Of a stretch of 64,000 bases of DNA, positions 49,701 to 60,195 are shown piece after piece. The position numbers and the translations under genes were made by a program. The notes beneath the pieces were generated by a model. It searched no databases. It was not told where the DNA came from and saw only the letters and a program-made list of their open reading frames with translations. Location: the NCBI RefSeq assembly GCF_037042905.1, contig NC_087261.1:25192317-25256316 (forward strand), in the 5' to 3' direction. Origin of the DNA: Lytechinus pictus (lineage: Eukaryota > Echinodermata > Echinoidea > Temnopleuroida > Toxopneustidae). Every line of letters begins with the position of its first letter. Position 1 is the first letter of the stretch.

Positions 49701-52700
49701 AATATAAATAAACAATAGCGCTTCAGCCCATGTCAGCTAGGTCTTGATAGATACCTCATTGTCGAGGAAATAATGATTTATGAAGTTTAAGATTGACACC
49801 CACTTGTAGAGCAAGCTATGTATCCAGCTCCACCGCAGCTCTCAGTAGGGTCTCCTGAGCATGAATATTGGCAGTTCACATCTGATCCTAGTCCATGTCT
49901 AGTATAGTTATCACTGGCTTCACCACAGTAACATTCATTTCCATTTATAACACCAGCGTATGTATAATTGGCCTCGGTAGATTCTTTGCAGAACTGGATG
50001 CAATAAGAAATGGTCATCAATGCGCTATTTACCAGACTTTCGCCAGACAACGCGCGGTCATTCCTGATATCCACAAAGCATCCAAGATATCCATCACCTA
50101 TATAAAAAGGAACGATAACGTTATAACATGCTTGTTTAAGCGTGTTGGACAGTTACGTAGTTGGACCTATCAGAGATAGTACGGGGCAGAGCGAACTGAA
50201 AAAGGACAAATAGTGTTAAGGCACTCCTTGTCTCTTAAAAGGTTATATTCGAAATGTAAAAGTGTGTTAGATGAAAGATAACGTTTCATTTATAGTCTAT
50301 GGTAAATATAGTAGTGACCGTATGCGATATAATAATAATAATAATATAGGGTATTTATATTGCGCACATATCCACCTTGTTAGGTGCTCAAGGCGCTCCT
50401 ATATTACCCGGCTAAGCTAGGCGTTCATAGCGCACACAGCTTTTTAAGGAATTACTTCCTACCGGTACCCATTTACCTCACCTGGGTTGAGTGCAGCACA
50501 TTGTGGATCAGTTTCTTGCTGAAGGAAATTACGCCATGGCTGGGATTCGAACCCACGACCCTCTGTTTCAAGGTCCGAAGACTAATCCACTGGGCCACAA
50601 CGCTCCATATGATTGAATCCTTGACGAATTCTTGATTGTCCATTTCATATGGTTGAAGACGAAATGCTCCAGTCATAAATCTAGGGAAGTTGTTCAAATT
50701 AAGTACTGGTTATATTTCCAGCCTCCCACCGCCCTCTCCCCCCTCCCTAAACAAAGATGCATCGCCAGTATGTTGTATTATGATGATTCGATGTTGCAAC
50801 CGCAAATTGTAAGCGCGCCATCTAGTGTTGGTCTCTTGGCCATGGTCATTAAAGACAGTAACACGTAACCTCAAAATTGTCTAGTTTATTTACTTAAGTC
50901 TTATCTTATATTAACCCTTGGCGTGGTGGCAGCTGGATTCTATCCACCCATCGAAAATAAATAAGCCATCCTAAGTTAATTTCACCCTGTAAATTGGGGC
51001 TAGGCACGCCGTGTTTTATATTATCGGTGGTAGACGAGAGGTTGGGTTACTTCCCGAAGTCGGAAGATAAATTTGTGTAGTCCCACATATACCGTACCAT
51101 GGCCAGGGCCGCGTTGACCGCCGCGGCAGCCGTTCACGATGCGGCTAGCAGGTCGTCGCAACCATCAGGGTTGCGCCAGTTTTCTGCTAGCAGGCAGATA
51201 TTAAATAAACCTTGTTTTTGTGCCAGCACAATTGATAATTCGCGGATTAATGTTGAATTGAAGAGCGGATCACAGCTCAATTTAATCACTGAATCTGTAG
51301 CAGATGATATTGGTGTCCAGATTCTTGTTGATGATTTTGGTTTTGATGAATACATTGTTGATGATGTGTCCATTGTTAGTCTCGTCGATCAGACCCACAT
51401 TGTGGGTGTGACTCAGTTCACATTATTCTATGATGGTTGTGAACTTTGGTTTGATGGTGTGGTAGTCCATGATGACTACTTGCGTGGTACTCACAGTATT
51501 GTTGCTGGGGCTCCATTTATGGAGAAGAACGATATTTCGGTTCGCCCCTCCAAGCAGTTGATCATGTTTGGAGACAGTGCTACTTTTTGCTATGCTTCGT
51601 CATCTCAAGCAGCTCCGCCATGTTTTTGTGATGTTGATCTCGCTGGCATACATTCAATTACAACGCACACTCTCATTAATCGGGAACGTGTGAAGAATGA
51701 GAGTAAAATGAATGATAGTCATGGAATTAATAATCATGTTACATTAGGGACCACGGTCACACCAGTAAACACTAACATACACAAAGAAGATGTTGGATAC
51801 GAGACAAGTGATAGGGAGATGAATGAATCTAAAAGTAATAGTTGTAAATCTCGGAATGAAGACCGAAGAGATGAGACTAGTGATGGTGAGGTGCATGAAA
51901 CTAACAAAGGTGAAATGAAACCATGCAATGTAGATGATGGTTATGAGAGTAGTGATGGTGGAGGTCATGACTCTAACATAGTTGATGTGAAACAATGTAA
52001 TGCAGATGATGGATACCTGACTAGTGATGGTGAGGTGCATGAAACTAACAAAGGTGAAATGAAACCATGCAATGTAGATGATGGTTATGAGAGTAGTGAT
52101 GGTGGAGGTAATGAATCTAACATTGTTAATGTGAAACAATGTAATGCAGATTATGGATACACGACTAGTGATGGTGAGGTGTATATAACAAACAGTGCTG
52201 ACATGAAAGGATGGAATAAAGAGGTTGAGTATGCAACTAGTGATTGTCTGGTTTATGAAAGTGATCAGTGTGATGTGAAACAATGGAATGAGGAAAATAG
52301 ACATGATGCTAATGTTGGTGTGGTAAATAAAGCTAATGTAGATGATGTGATTATTGGTCACATGAGAGACGTAAAAGAAACAAGGAAAGATAATGTAGGG
52401 TCTAATGTTAGTAATGTAATTGGTCTGGATACCAATGCCAGTGTGCCCTCATTGTTCCGAGAGTGTACAGTTAAAGACACTCATGAAAGCAGTTCGTGTT
52501 CTCCAGTTTCATGTTTGAGTGATTTAAGAACCTCTTCACTTCATTGCATTGATTGTTGGCATGGCAATGTTGCCTCTCCTACTCCGAGTGGATTAAGTTG
52601 CTCTCCACTGTCTGCCGATGATTTTCAGTCTTTGTTACTTTGGGATTGTTGCCAATCCAACGTGATCTACAGTTTCACAGATTCCCTTGATTTGGATCTT

Positions 52701-55700
52701 AGTCGGAACTATGTTTCTCACTCTTCGTCTGATGTGACATTTTTGTCTAACTTGACTTTGCCGGATGTGACAGTTTCGCCTACCTTGACATTGTCTGATT
52801 TGACAGTTTCCCCTATCATGACTTTGTCTGATGTGACAGTTATGCCTACCTTGACTTTGCCCGATGTGACAACTTTGCCTGACGTGACGGTATTGCCTAA
52901 CATGTCGCCTGATATGCTACTGGATCGCTGCATTGGTAGCAACCGTGTCGTTGACCGTGGAGGTACCGTGCTGCCTCTTGATCATAGGTTTGACACTCCC
53001 AGTAGTGTTGATACCGTGTCCGTTACACAATCGGCCGATTCGGTGTTACCTTTCGACGCGAGTCACAGCCACGGAGCAAGCACCGGGGTAACCGCTATGC
53101 CTCTGTGCCCGGCTAACGTCAGCAGCAGTAGCTCTACTTCGCAAGCTATCTATCTGGCACGGGTACCGTTTGTCGTGGATGGGTTGATTTCGCAGAACTT
53201 TCGGTCGTTCACCCTGCAAGCGTCGCCTTCAACTGAATGTCCGTACTCGGCTAGCGTCTCAATTGCTAATAAGCACGTTCATTCCATCTGGACTGATGTC
53301 GCTTGCCATAGTCGCCCTCCAGATCAGCCCCTTGCTGCCTTAGAGCTTGGCCCTGCTGATCTGTCCACGCCTGAAGAATGTCATCAGGCTCGTCCGCCAG
53401 ATCAGCCCCATGCTATTCCAGGGCATGGTCCTGCTGATCTGTCTGTCCCTGAAGGATGTCCTGCTCGTCCGCCAGATCAGCCCCATGCTAGTCCAGGGCA
53501 TGGTCCTGCTGGTCTTTCTCCCTTGGTTCCTGGAGGTTGTCGTTGCACTCGTCCGCCAGACCGGCCCCATGCTAACCCAGGGCATGGTCCTGCTGGTCTG
53601 TCTCCCCTAGTGGAAGAGCTTCGCGGTTTAGGCCATTTTCGCCTGAATATCGACGGTACAGAGACTTGTTACTTTAGTCCATTTCCGCTCGGCTAGTCTT
53701 CCCAAGAATTGACGGAGTCATGTGTTGGATAGTGACCATTGCAGATGTGAATGTTTCTATTATGATTGGACTTTTAATTTTATCATATGATTATGAGGAA
53801 CGGACTAAAACAGGAGTTTCATCGCTTGATTAGGATATGTCCTTTGAGTTATTTATTAACCGATGCCTAATTGATTTCATATACCAATTACCATGATGAT
53901 TTGTTTTATGTTTATTTGCAGGTATATTTTGCTTCAATTGACATGCTTTAAAGTGCCTTGTTTATATTATTGATAGTGATTTTGATTGTGATTTTATGTT
54001 GGGATGTTTCATTATATTCCTTTGCATGTATTTTTATGTTACAGGATTGCATTTTGATATGTGATTTTGGTTGATCACTATAAACAGTTTCATGATGTTT
54101 GTCATTAATTTTTGTGATGTATTTTGGGTGAGTGATTTTGCCAGTTATGTGTGTTGTTGATTTTATGGATGTGGTATGTTTTTATGATGTCATACTGGTG
54201 ATGTTTATCTAATATTTACTCGTCCTTTAATATATGCCTACTGTGATGTTTGAGAAATGATTTCTGTTTTGTTCTGATATTAATTAGAATTATTGTGTTT
54301 TGAATAATGATGTATATGCCCTTGTTTTCAGTCATTGTATGTACATGTATATCATGCATTATGCCTGGTGATATTGAGTCCGCGTGTCGACTTCATGTAG
54401 TTAAATAGTCATAAGTTTTGGGTACATGGCTGTTTTTTGTCTTTTATCCATTTCCCTTTTTGCGAGTATTTTGTGATTTCATTGGAATGGTATGGAACTG
54501 CTAATGATTCAGTACTTTTTGTGCCGTTCTGTTTTATGATACACAGACATTTGCTATTTAGGATGAGGCTGTCAAACTGTGTTTAGTCTATTTGTTATGT
54601 GGATACTTTGCACTGAGAGATTATTGGGTTTTTTTCTTCATTATTTGAACCATTTGCCCATATGCCTTTTTTTTTTTTTCATGCGAGTTTATGGTTGTTT
54701 AATTTGTGTCGGGAATTGATTTTTAGTGCATAGCATTAATTGAGCCTTGTATTTTGGAGTAGAGTGGGTTAACATTTTACTTTTGATAATTTGATGCCTA
54801 GATAGGGATAATGATTTGTTGTTTACACCTTTTTAAGCCCACAAATGTGGTTTTCCCATTTCTTGATGATGGAGGGAGATGGGAAGTGGTGATGCCATTT
54901 GATGTTATTTGAATTGTGACCTTTGTTGTATTAATATATTAGTTTAATATTTAACTCGTTATGATACATTGGTGTTTATATTTATTAGAGTTTTACACCA
55001 ACGGAGGTCTAACCCTTTTTATCAAATAGTGAGCTAGTTACGAATCATCATGATTTTGTTATACAGATTATATTGTAAAAGAGGAGAGAAAAGTAAAAGG
55101 CAGTCACGCCAGAATGTTGTATTATGATGATTCGATGTTGCAACCGCAAATTGTAAGCGCGCCATCTAGTGTTATAATAATAATAATAATAATAATAGCG
55201 GCATATTTACCCAGGGTAGCCACTTCAGTTCCGAAAACTGTTCTCCCAGCGGGCCCTGCTATGGTCTCTTGACCATGGTCATTAAAGACAGTCACACGTA
55301 ACCTCAAAGTTGTCTAGTTTATTTACTTAAATCTTATCTTATATTAACCCTTGGCGCATGTCTTCCGAAACGTACGTGGTAAAACGTGAACGTACGTGAA
55401 GGAAATTAAACCAAAAAAACCCCGCATTTTATTGGGTTTTTTAACTAGCGCACACATAATCACAGAGAATGCTGAGAGCATTTCCATTTATTTCAATTTA
55501 GGACAAAAGAGCTTTTTTTTCATTAATTGTCTTGCTCACGGGCATATGGGTGCCCTGGCCGGGGATCGAACGCCTGAATTTCGGCCACGGCACGGTTTCT
55601 TGGATAAATTCACCAATGTTGCGTTGAAATTAAATTCCATCTGGAGCCATATCATAATAAAATATCTGCGTATTTTTGTCTTCTTCAGAATTTCTCAGCC

Positions 55701-57155
55701 ATGGAATGGGCTTGAAATTTCAGAACATGAACTTTGTAGACCAATTCCGATTACTATATAAATTCCGTGCTAAAATTGCCATTTTGAATTGAAATAATAA
55801 CATTACCAAGATAGGGTGCTAGATTTGAATTTAAAGAACAGAAATGCGTGTTGCACAATTCAAAAGTACAAGCCAAATATTTTCGTGTGTTTCATCGTTA
55901 TCAAATAGTTTAATAGATTGGAAGTGATCTTAAAATCTGTTTCCTATTTTTTTTAGTACAATATCTGTACCATAACAGAAGTACCATGTTTTATTTAGTA
56001 TGCTCAATAAAATGAAAAATATATATTTAAGTTTAATTTTAAGCCGTTTACACAAATTTGACGGGAACGTTACCATGACAAGAAGCTGCTCCTGCTCGAG
56101 AACATCCCTCTGTATTTGAGAGCGAACACTCAGACAGGTTAGTGTCATCTGACATATCAAATAATAACAGAATATTACACCAAATAATTAGAATTTCATC
56201 ATACCTTTATCAAACGTGGCAAAATAAATGTGAAATATAACGAACAAGGCACAGTAAGCCGTATTCGAGAGCACAACCCTCTTTCTTGCATGTACCTGAA
56301 AAATTATTGATTTGGATTTGCACATTGTTTTATGATAAAATGAGAGTAAAATTTGAGGTTGCGCATCACACAAAGAATACTGATAAGCGCAGAAAATACC
56401 TCTAATTAGTGGCCATACATGTAGGTCTATCATAAAATCTCATAGACCATCGGCTTCGGAAGATGAAGTTTGTTTGCCCCGATTTCAATTCAACGTAATT
56501 TAGGCTATATCCATTGCAGTAGTCACGGTAGTATGAACAATTCATATTTATCAAATAAATTTAACCGAAACGCCATTACTTTCATCACAAAATAGCCCAT
56601 GGTTAGGAGTTGAATTCTGTCCATAAGGCGTCTCCCGTATTGCTCTATTTGCTCCTTTGAATCCCAAATGTTTGCAAATTACTATGACATCGGAGGTATC
56701 AGTATTGGCCCCACATGTTGTCTCCCACGTCCCATTGTCTATCTTGATCTCAATTGTTCCTTTATTAGAATGTAAACCGCCAACAAGTTGAACATCTGTC
56801 AATAGAAATGCAAAGAGATGGAAAATTACTAAATAACTCATTTAAAAAGTCTTGTTCACGATCTAGTCTTAATTTTGAAATTAATTTTTGTTTCATGTAA
56901 TATGTGGATCTCTAAAAACGAAATTAAACCTGGATTTTTTTAGGCAGTGTTTGCTGACATTGTAGGTCTTGCTACGAGTATTTATTGATAATCTTCCAAG
57001 GATTTTTCACGCATCTTTATGGTTTCGAACCTGGGTTACCGGATTAAGAGAAATGAATGAGAGTATAAAGGAATATGGTTACCTGTTATGACACAGATGC
57101 TAAACCGAATCCAAAGACTCACTAAGAAGACAATGGTTATCCGATTTTGATTCAT
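46756..57155 (-). CDS. Gene 4: SRCR-WSC transmembrane receptor with short tail (complete)
   Basis: Seven exons join in frame to 394 codons: 57083-57155 (signal peptide, MNQNRITIVFLVSLW), 56580-56795 and 56074-56148 (SRCR), 49804-50097 (WSC), 48907-49101 (Thr/Ser-rich stalk), 48345-48435 (membrane helix after GAVIGEG, then YNIRIRK) and 46756-46993 (tail). All introns are GT-AG and phases match genes 2 and 3. There is one stalk exon instead of two. The ectodomain is very close to gene 3, but stalk, membrane and tail are unrelated to those of genes 2 and 3. The 78-aa tail has four tyrosines (FYHDI, VHYSSQI, IYEH and C-terminal SYMI) and no canonical ITAM or ITIM. A glutamate lies near the outer edge of the membrane helix. 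The 6-kb intron between WSC and SRCR exons holds a SINE and a whole LTR retroelement on the opposite strand. Confidence 0.87.
47041..48001. mobile_element. 961-bp TIR element with tandem DR1-containing repeats and a GCC tract
   Basis: The ends GTCTCACCTGCAT and ATGCAGGTGAGAC are inverse copies. Inside are four to five imperfect units of about 163-192 bp (CAGGATGTTCAGTGATACTTG and CATGTGACCTGAAACT), then (GCC/GTC)n at 47905-47960. It is in the gene 4 intron between tail and membrane exons. No ORF. Confidence 0.8.
47233..47762 (-). promoter_or_regulatory. Four DR1-type nuclear-receptor half-site pairs
   Basis: AGGTCAAAGGTCA (two AGGTCA half-sites spaced by one base) occurs without mismatch at 47233-47245, 47395-47407, 47558-47570 and 47750-47762. 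DR1 sites are bound by RXR, HNF4 and COUP-TF type receptors in animals. Whether these copies are active is unknown, because they belong to a dispersed repeat. Confidence 0.55.
49150..49355. repeat. ATA/ATG and CAC/CAT triplet microsatellites
   Basis: AATAATGAT-like triplets at 49150-49250 and CACCAC then CATCAT at 49300-49350. They lie between the stalk and WSC exons of gene 4 and are not in an exon. Confidence 0.7.
50331..50606 (-). mobile_element. Full-length tRNA-derived SINE
   Basis: On the minus strand it begins GGAGCGTTGTGGCCCAGTGG (A-box-like), then has GGGTTCGAATCCC (B box, plus 50543-50553), a conserved central part and an ATT-repeat 3' tail at 50331-50346. This is the usual layout of echinoderm and other deuterostome SINEs. 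It lies in the gene 4 intron. Confidence 0.8.
50924..50940 (+). promoter_or_regulatory. Putative primer-binding site of the LTR element
   Basis: TGGTGGCAGCTGGATTC follows the LTR end immediately. The first ten bases complement the 3' end ...GCTGCCACCA of a tRNA, as found in some leucine tRNAs. Confidence 0.5.
51099..53696 (+). CDS. LTR-element protein with inactive-looking retropepsin-like domain and repeats
   Basis: An 865-codon uninterrupted ORF, the longest in the window. Residues about 45-165 resemble a retroviral-type aspartic protease: a LKSGSQLNLIT segment where active enzymes have D-T/S-G, and a GAPFMEKNDISVRPSKQLI segment typical of the C-terminal part in Ty3/gypsy-like proteases. 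The catalytic Asp is Lys, so proteolysis is unlikely. Residues about 225-420 are acidic tandem repeats. Residues about 540-610 are T-L-T-L-P/S-D-V-T-V repeats. Residues about 745-840 are Pro-rich repeats (RPPDQPHA...PGHGPA). No gag zinc knuckle, RT or integrase. The start ATG lies 175 nt after the primer site. Its function is unknown; the open frame suggests past selection or recent insertion. Confidence 0.8.
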   Translation: MARAALTAAAAVHDAASRSSQPSGLRQFSASRQILNKPCFCASTIDNSRINVELKSGSQLNLITESVADDIGVQILVDDFGFDEYIVDDVSIVSLVDQTHIVGVTQFTLFYDGCELWFDGVVVHDDYLRGTHSIVAGAPFMEKNDISVRPSKQLIMFGDSATFCYASSSQAAPPCFCDVDLAGIHSITTHTLINRERVKNESKMNDSHGINNHVTLGTTVTPVNTNIHKEDVGYETSDREMNESKSNSCKSRNEDRRDETSDGEVHETNKGEMKPCNVDDGYESSDGGGHDSNIVDVKQCNADDGYLTSDGEVHETNKGEMKPCNVDDGYESSDGGGNESNIVNVKQCNADYGYTTSDGEVYITNSADMKGWNKEVEYATSDCLVYESDQCDVKQWNEENRHDANVGVVNKANVDDVIIGHMRDVKETRKDNVGSNVSNVIGLDTNASVPSLFRECTVKDTHESSSCSPVSCLSDLRTSSLHCIDCWHGNVASPTPSGLSCSPLSADDFQSLLLWDCCQSNVIYSFTDSLDLDLSRNYVSHSSSDVTFLSNLTLPDVTVSPTLTLSDLTVSPIMTLSDVTVMPTLTLPDVTTLPDVTVLPNMSPDMLLDRCIGSNRVVDRGGTVLPLDHRFDTPSSVDTVSVTQSADSVLPFDASHSHGASTGVTAMPLCPANVSSSSSTSQAIYLARVPFVVDGLISQNFRSFTLQASPSTECPYSASVSIANKHVHSIWTDVACHSRPPDQPLAALELGPADLSTPEECHQARPPDQPHAIPGHGPADLSVPEGCPARPPDQPHASPGHGPAGLSPLVPGGCRCTRPPDRPHANPGHGPAGLSPLVEELRGLGHFRLNIDGTETCYFSPFPLG
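51881..52168 (+). repeat. In-frame 144-bp tandem duplication within the LTR-element ORF
   Basis: Two consecutive copies encode GEVHETNKGEMKPCNVDDGY and then ESSDGGG...VKQCNADDGY/DYGY. They differ at only a few bases. More decayed copies flank them on both sides. Confidence 0.8.
55174..55262 (-). mobile_element. Short retroposon 3' end inserted in the right LTR
   Basis: An (ATA)n tract plus GCGGCATATTTACCCAGGGT and CCAGCGGGCCCTGCT interrupt the LTR relative to its left partner. On the minus strand it is a retroposon 3' end with an ATT-repeat tail. It inserted after the LTR element did. Confidence 0.7.
55485..55596 (-). mobile_element. tRNA-derived SINE fragment (paralogue of 40801-40905)
   Basis: The same B-box-like GTTCGATCCCC and GGGCACC as the copy in the gene 3 intron. 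It marks the point where collinearity between the gene 3 and gene 4 introns resumes after the LTR element. Confidence 0.6.
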
Positions 57156-57290
57156 GTCGAACAGTGTTGCAATCACTGATGAAGCTGGACAAAAAAATAA
57201 ATCGGGCCAATCAACATGTATCGGCCTTTAAAAAAAGTTGTGACATTTGGCATCGCTGTGACATTACTTGTTGTAACAAGGCCTCTGTTA

Positions 57291-59519
57291 TAGCAAGTTT
57301 TCGCAACCACCACGCAGACACTTTCTGAAATGTAGAGAATCTATTTTCAAAAGCCCTTCATGACAAAGGATTCTTTGTCGAGATCGGTTAATCAAAAGTT
57401 TCAGTTTCAGTTTTATTTTTTCTCATTTCCAACAAAACAGTAGACAAAATCCATCATAAATACAATTATAACAATTGAAATGTAATAAATAAATATGTAA
57501 CACAATATATTCATCTAAATTATACATTTGAAACCTCAATATGGATCATGATATATTTGCGGCTGAAAATAACATGCTGGAAATGGGGAGATCCACTGTG
57601 ATGCTGTGCTTGTAAATCGTGGACCCCTCAAATCAAATTATTCATTAATATTAGATTACATAATTAAAATAATGATATAGTGGCCAAAAGAGGGGAATAA
57701 AAGTGTGAAATAAACATAATGCATGAAATGAGTAATTTACGAAGAATAACGAGGAGAGACGATGAGGAGAACATATCTGCATGTGGACTAAAATAAGAAA
57801 ATGTTTCACAGGTGATGTATAACGAGTATGAAGTAAACACGCAAAGGAAACGGATCAAAGTTTATGCCTGGTTGAGAAGTGTTGACGAGTTCTTCTGATA
57901 CCAACACTAATAACAATGACAGTAATAATAGAGATAATAATAATGTAAATGATATTGATAATCACAATAATAATAGTAATCATGATACTAATAACAAAAA
58001 TAATCATGATAATAGTGATAATTAAGTACAACAAGGAGAGCTAGGTTTCATACGTAGCCAATAAAAATGTCTTAAGTTTACTTTTGAAGACTGCGAGTGA
58101 AGGGGAGTTTTTCAAATTTATGCACAAAGTATTCCAAAATTTAGGACCTTCAAAAATGAATGTATTTTGTGCTGAATGTGTTTTTAGTAAAGGTAAATGA
58201 AATTCTTCAGACTGTCTAGTGGGATATTTATGAATAGTTTGATTCTTTATAAACATGTCATGAAAAACTAAGGGAAGGGCACCAGAATTGAATTTATACA
58301 TAAATTCTCCAAGATGAAACAAGTAGAGATCGTTTACTTTGAGCATATTATGTTCATGGAAAAGTGGATCCGAGTGGGCACGAAACGGAGCATTGCAGAT
58401 TATACGAATTACTCTTTTTGTAACAATATAATTTTTTTTACGGAGTTTGATGAGTGTTTCCCCGAAGCAAAATTCCGTAATTTAGGTAGGGTAAAACAAG
58501 AGAATAATAAAGAATAAGCAAAGATGGTTGTGGAAGATGTGATTTTAGTCTGTTAATTATACCAATACTTCGAGAGATTGTTTTGCAAATATTGTCGATA
58601 TGTAATTTCCAGGAGAGCTTGCTATCAACCAAAACACCTAAAAATGTTGTATAAGAAACCTGCTTAAGTGGGGTATTGTCAAACATAATTTGAGTCGGTG
58701 ATGAAGCTAAGGAGTTACTAAATAATATGTAATTCGTCTTCAAAAGATTTAATGACAGTTTATTGGTTCTTATCCATTCTAAAACATTTCGCAACTCTGC
58801 ATTGACGACATCAACAAGAACATTTGGATCTCTGTATGAAAAAAATAAGTTAGTGTCATCTGCAAAAAAATTTATGACAGTGAATTGGACGATTTATGAA
58901 AATCATTTATATAAAGAATAAACAACAAAAGGCCTAAAAGACTCCCTTGCGGAACACCACAAGTAATATTTCTAAAATCAGATTCTTGCTCATTTAAATA
59001 GACAAATTGTTTTCTGTTAGAGAGGTAACTCCTGAACCACTCCAAGGCCTTTCCACGGACACCGATATGATTGAGTTTATAAAGTAAAATGTCATGATTT
59101 ATCGTATAGAAGGCTTTGGAGAAGTCCAGGAATATACCAACTGTGTGAGAAGAAGAGTCAATTGAATGGGCAACCTCTTCTACAAAAGTCATTAAAGCGT
59201 GAATAATACTACGTTTTTCCCTAAAACCAAATTGGAAGTTTGAAAAGATATTGTTTTTTTTTTCAAGAAAGTTATCATTCGAGTGAACACTATTTTTTCT
59301 AAAATTTTGGAAAAAGAAGACAATGTGCAGTGCCGATCTTGACTCCGGACAAACGACATATTTCTAGTTTTTCATCGGCTCCAAAACTCAGGACGTTCAG
59401 CTGTCCCGGGTCACCAATTTTCAACCAAGAACTTTAAGCTGTTCATTGTAATTTGACGGACTTATTCAATAAATTTACTACGTTGTATAATCCATCCCGT
59501 TGCAACTGCGAAAACTCTA
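57291..59519. mobile_element. TAGAGAGTTTTC-family MITE split by a LINE insertion
   Basis: The left part 57291-57399 and right part 59325-59519 together match the uninterrupted copy at 42646-42951. The ends are TAGCAAGTTTTCGCAACCAC and TGCGAAAACTCTA. It lies upstream of the gene 4 start. Confidence 0.7.
57400..59324 (-). mobile_element. 5'-truncated non-LTR retrotransposon (LINE)
   Basis: From right to left the minus strand encodes RT: KILEKIVF, GFREKRS, DFSKAFYTINHDILL, GVPQGSLLG, then FADD after one frameshift near 58870, then the thumb (TFLGVLVDSKLSWKLHI, 58438-58794) and a C-terminal piece (58041-58346, with YPTRQSEEFHLPL). The canonical Asp of SKAFDT is Tyr. The 3' end lies at 57400 with AAACTGAAACTGAA. 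It is truncated within RT at 59324. Comparison with 42.75 kb gives exact ends; no clear target-site duplication is visible. Confidence 0.85.
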
Positions 59520-59739
59520 TTGTTATTAATGTTATTGTCTTATTGCTTGATGATTTTTAGCCCACAAAATTTGGGAAACACAAGGGTTGTGGTGGTGAAC
59601 TATATGTCATAGAAAATCCATCTTAAAACATTCGTGTCCAAACAGAAAAAATAGACACAGTCAATCAAAAGGTTGGTAGAAATTTTATTCAACAGTTATT
59701 GTGATTTTTACCATAATTTTGTTTGGTATATCATAAATT

Positions 59740-60195
59740 ATATTAGGAGTGGGCTATAAATGAGTTATTCTTAGTTTTACCGTGGCAACAGTTTTTGTGT
59801 TCCTTTTATCTTATCTCAACATGAAATGACAATATTTTTATTTAATTGGTAAATTTAGGTGAAATCACCTTTTAACTCTACAAATAATGCTTTAAATGTA
59901 CTAATTTTAGGAAAAACGAATTGCCTGCCCCCCAAAAACAAAAGGAATAGACACCAAAACCAGATAAAAAAGACCACCAAATAAAGAATTTGTGACCATA
60001 AGTGTGATTTGGGGGGGTTTTGGCGGCCACTTTAATGAAAATTGGCCCGGCACACTTTTTTCTCGGACCCGACACAAAGAAATATTGTCATTTCATGTTG
60101 AGATACATTACAAGGAATTTAAAAAAAACTGTTGCCATATCAAAATGACAAAAAAAGTATAATTGACCCATGTATAGCACACTCCTAATTATATT
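59740..60195. mobile_element. Foldback element upstream of gene 4 (paralogue of 43140-43625)
   Basis: Same inverted arms as the copy upstream of gene 3 (GGAGTGGGCTATAAATGAG, CAACATGAAATGACAATAT). Indels shift the frame of the small internal ORF relative to the other copy. Confidence 0.6.

Larger units (their letters stand above)
50771..55356 (+). mobile_element. Non-autonomous LTR retrotransposon with a single long ORF
   Basis: Two copies of a ~153-bp LTR (50771-50923 and 55115-55356) start TGTTGTATTATGATG and end TTAACCCTTGGCG. The right copy has an ~88-bp insertion and about four substitutions. Directly after the left LTR lies TGGTGGCAGCTGG, which fits a tRNA primer-binding site (Leu-like 3' end). 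A purine-rich tract GAGGAGAGAAAAG precedes the right LTR. The interior has the 865-codon ORF and about 1.4 kb of non-coding sequence, with no reverse transcriptase, RNase H or integrase. I could not identify a target-site duplication. It lies antisense to gene 4 in an intron. Confidence 0.8.

Noticed and set aside
50540-50606. Possible tRNA gene (A box and B box present)
   Set aside because: It continues into a SINE body with an ATT-repeat tail and cannot form a clean cloverleaf; it is a SINE head.
51744-52361. 205-codon minus-strand ORF opposite the LTR-element ORF
   Set aside because: It is a shadow of the repeat-rich plus-strand frame, and its Ile/Thr-rich product looks like reverse-complement codon bias.
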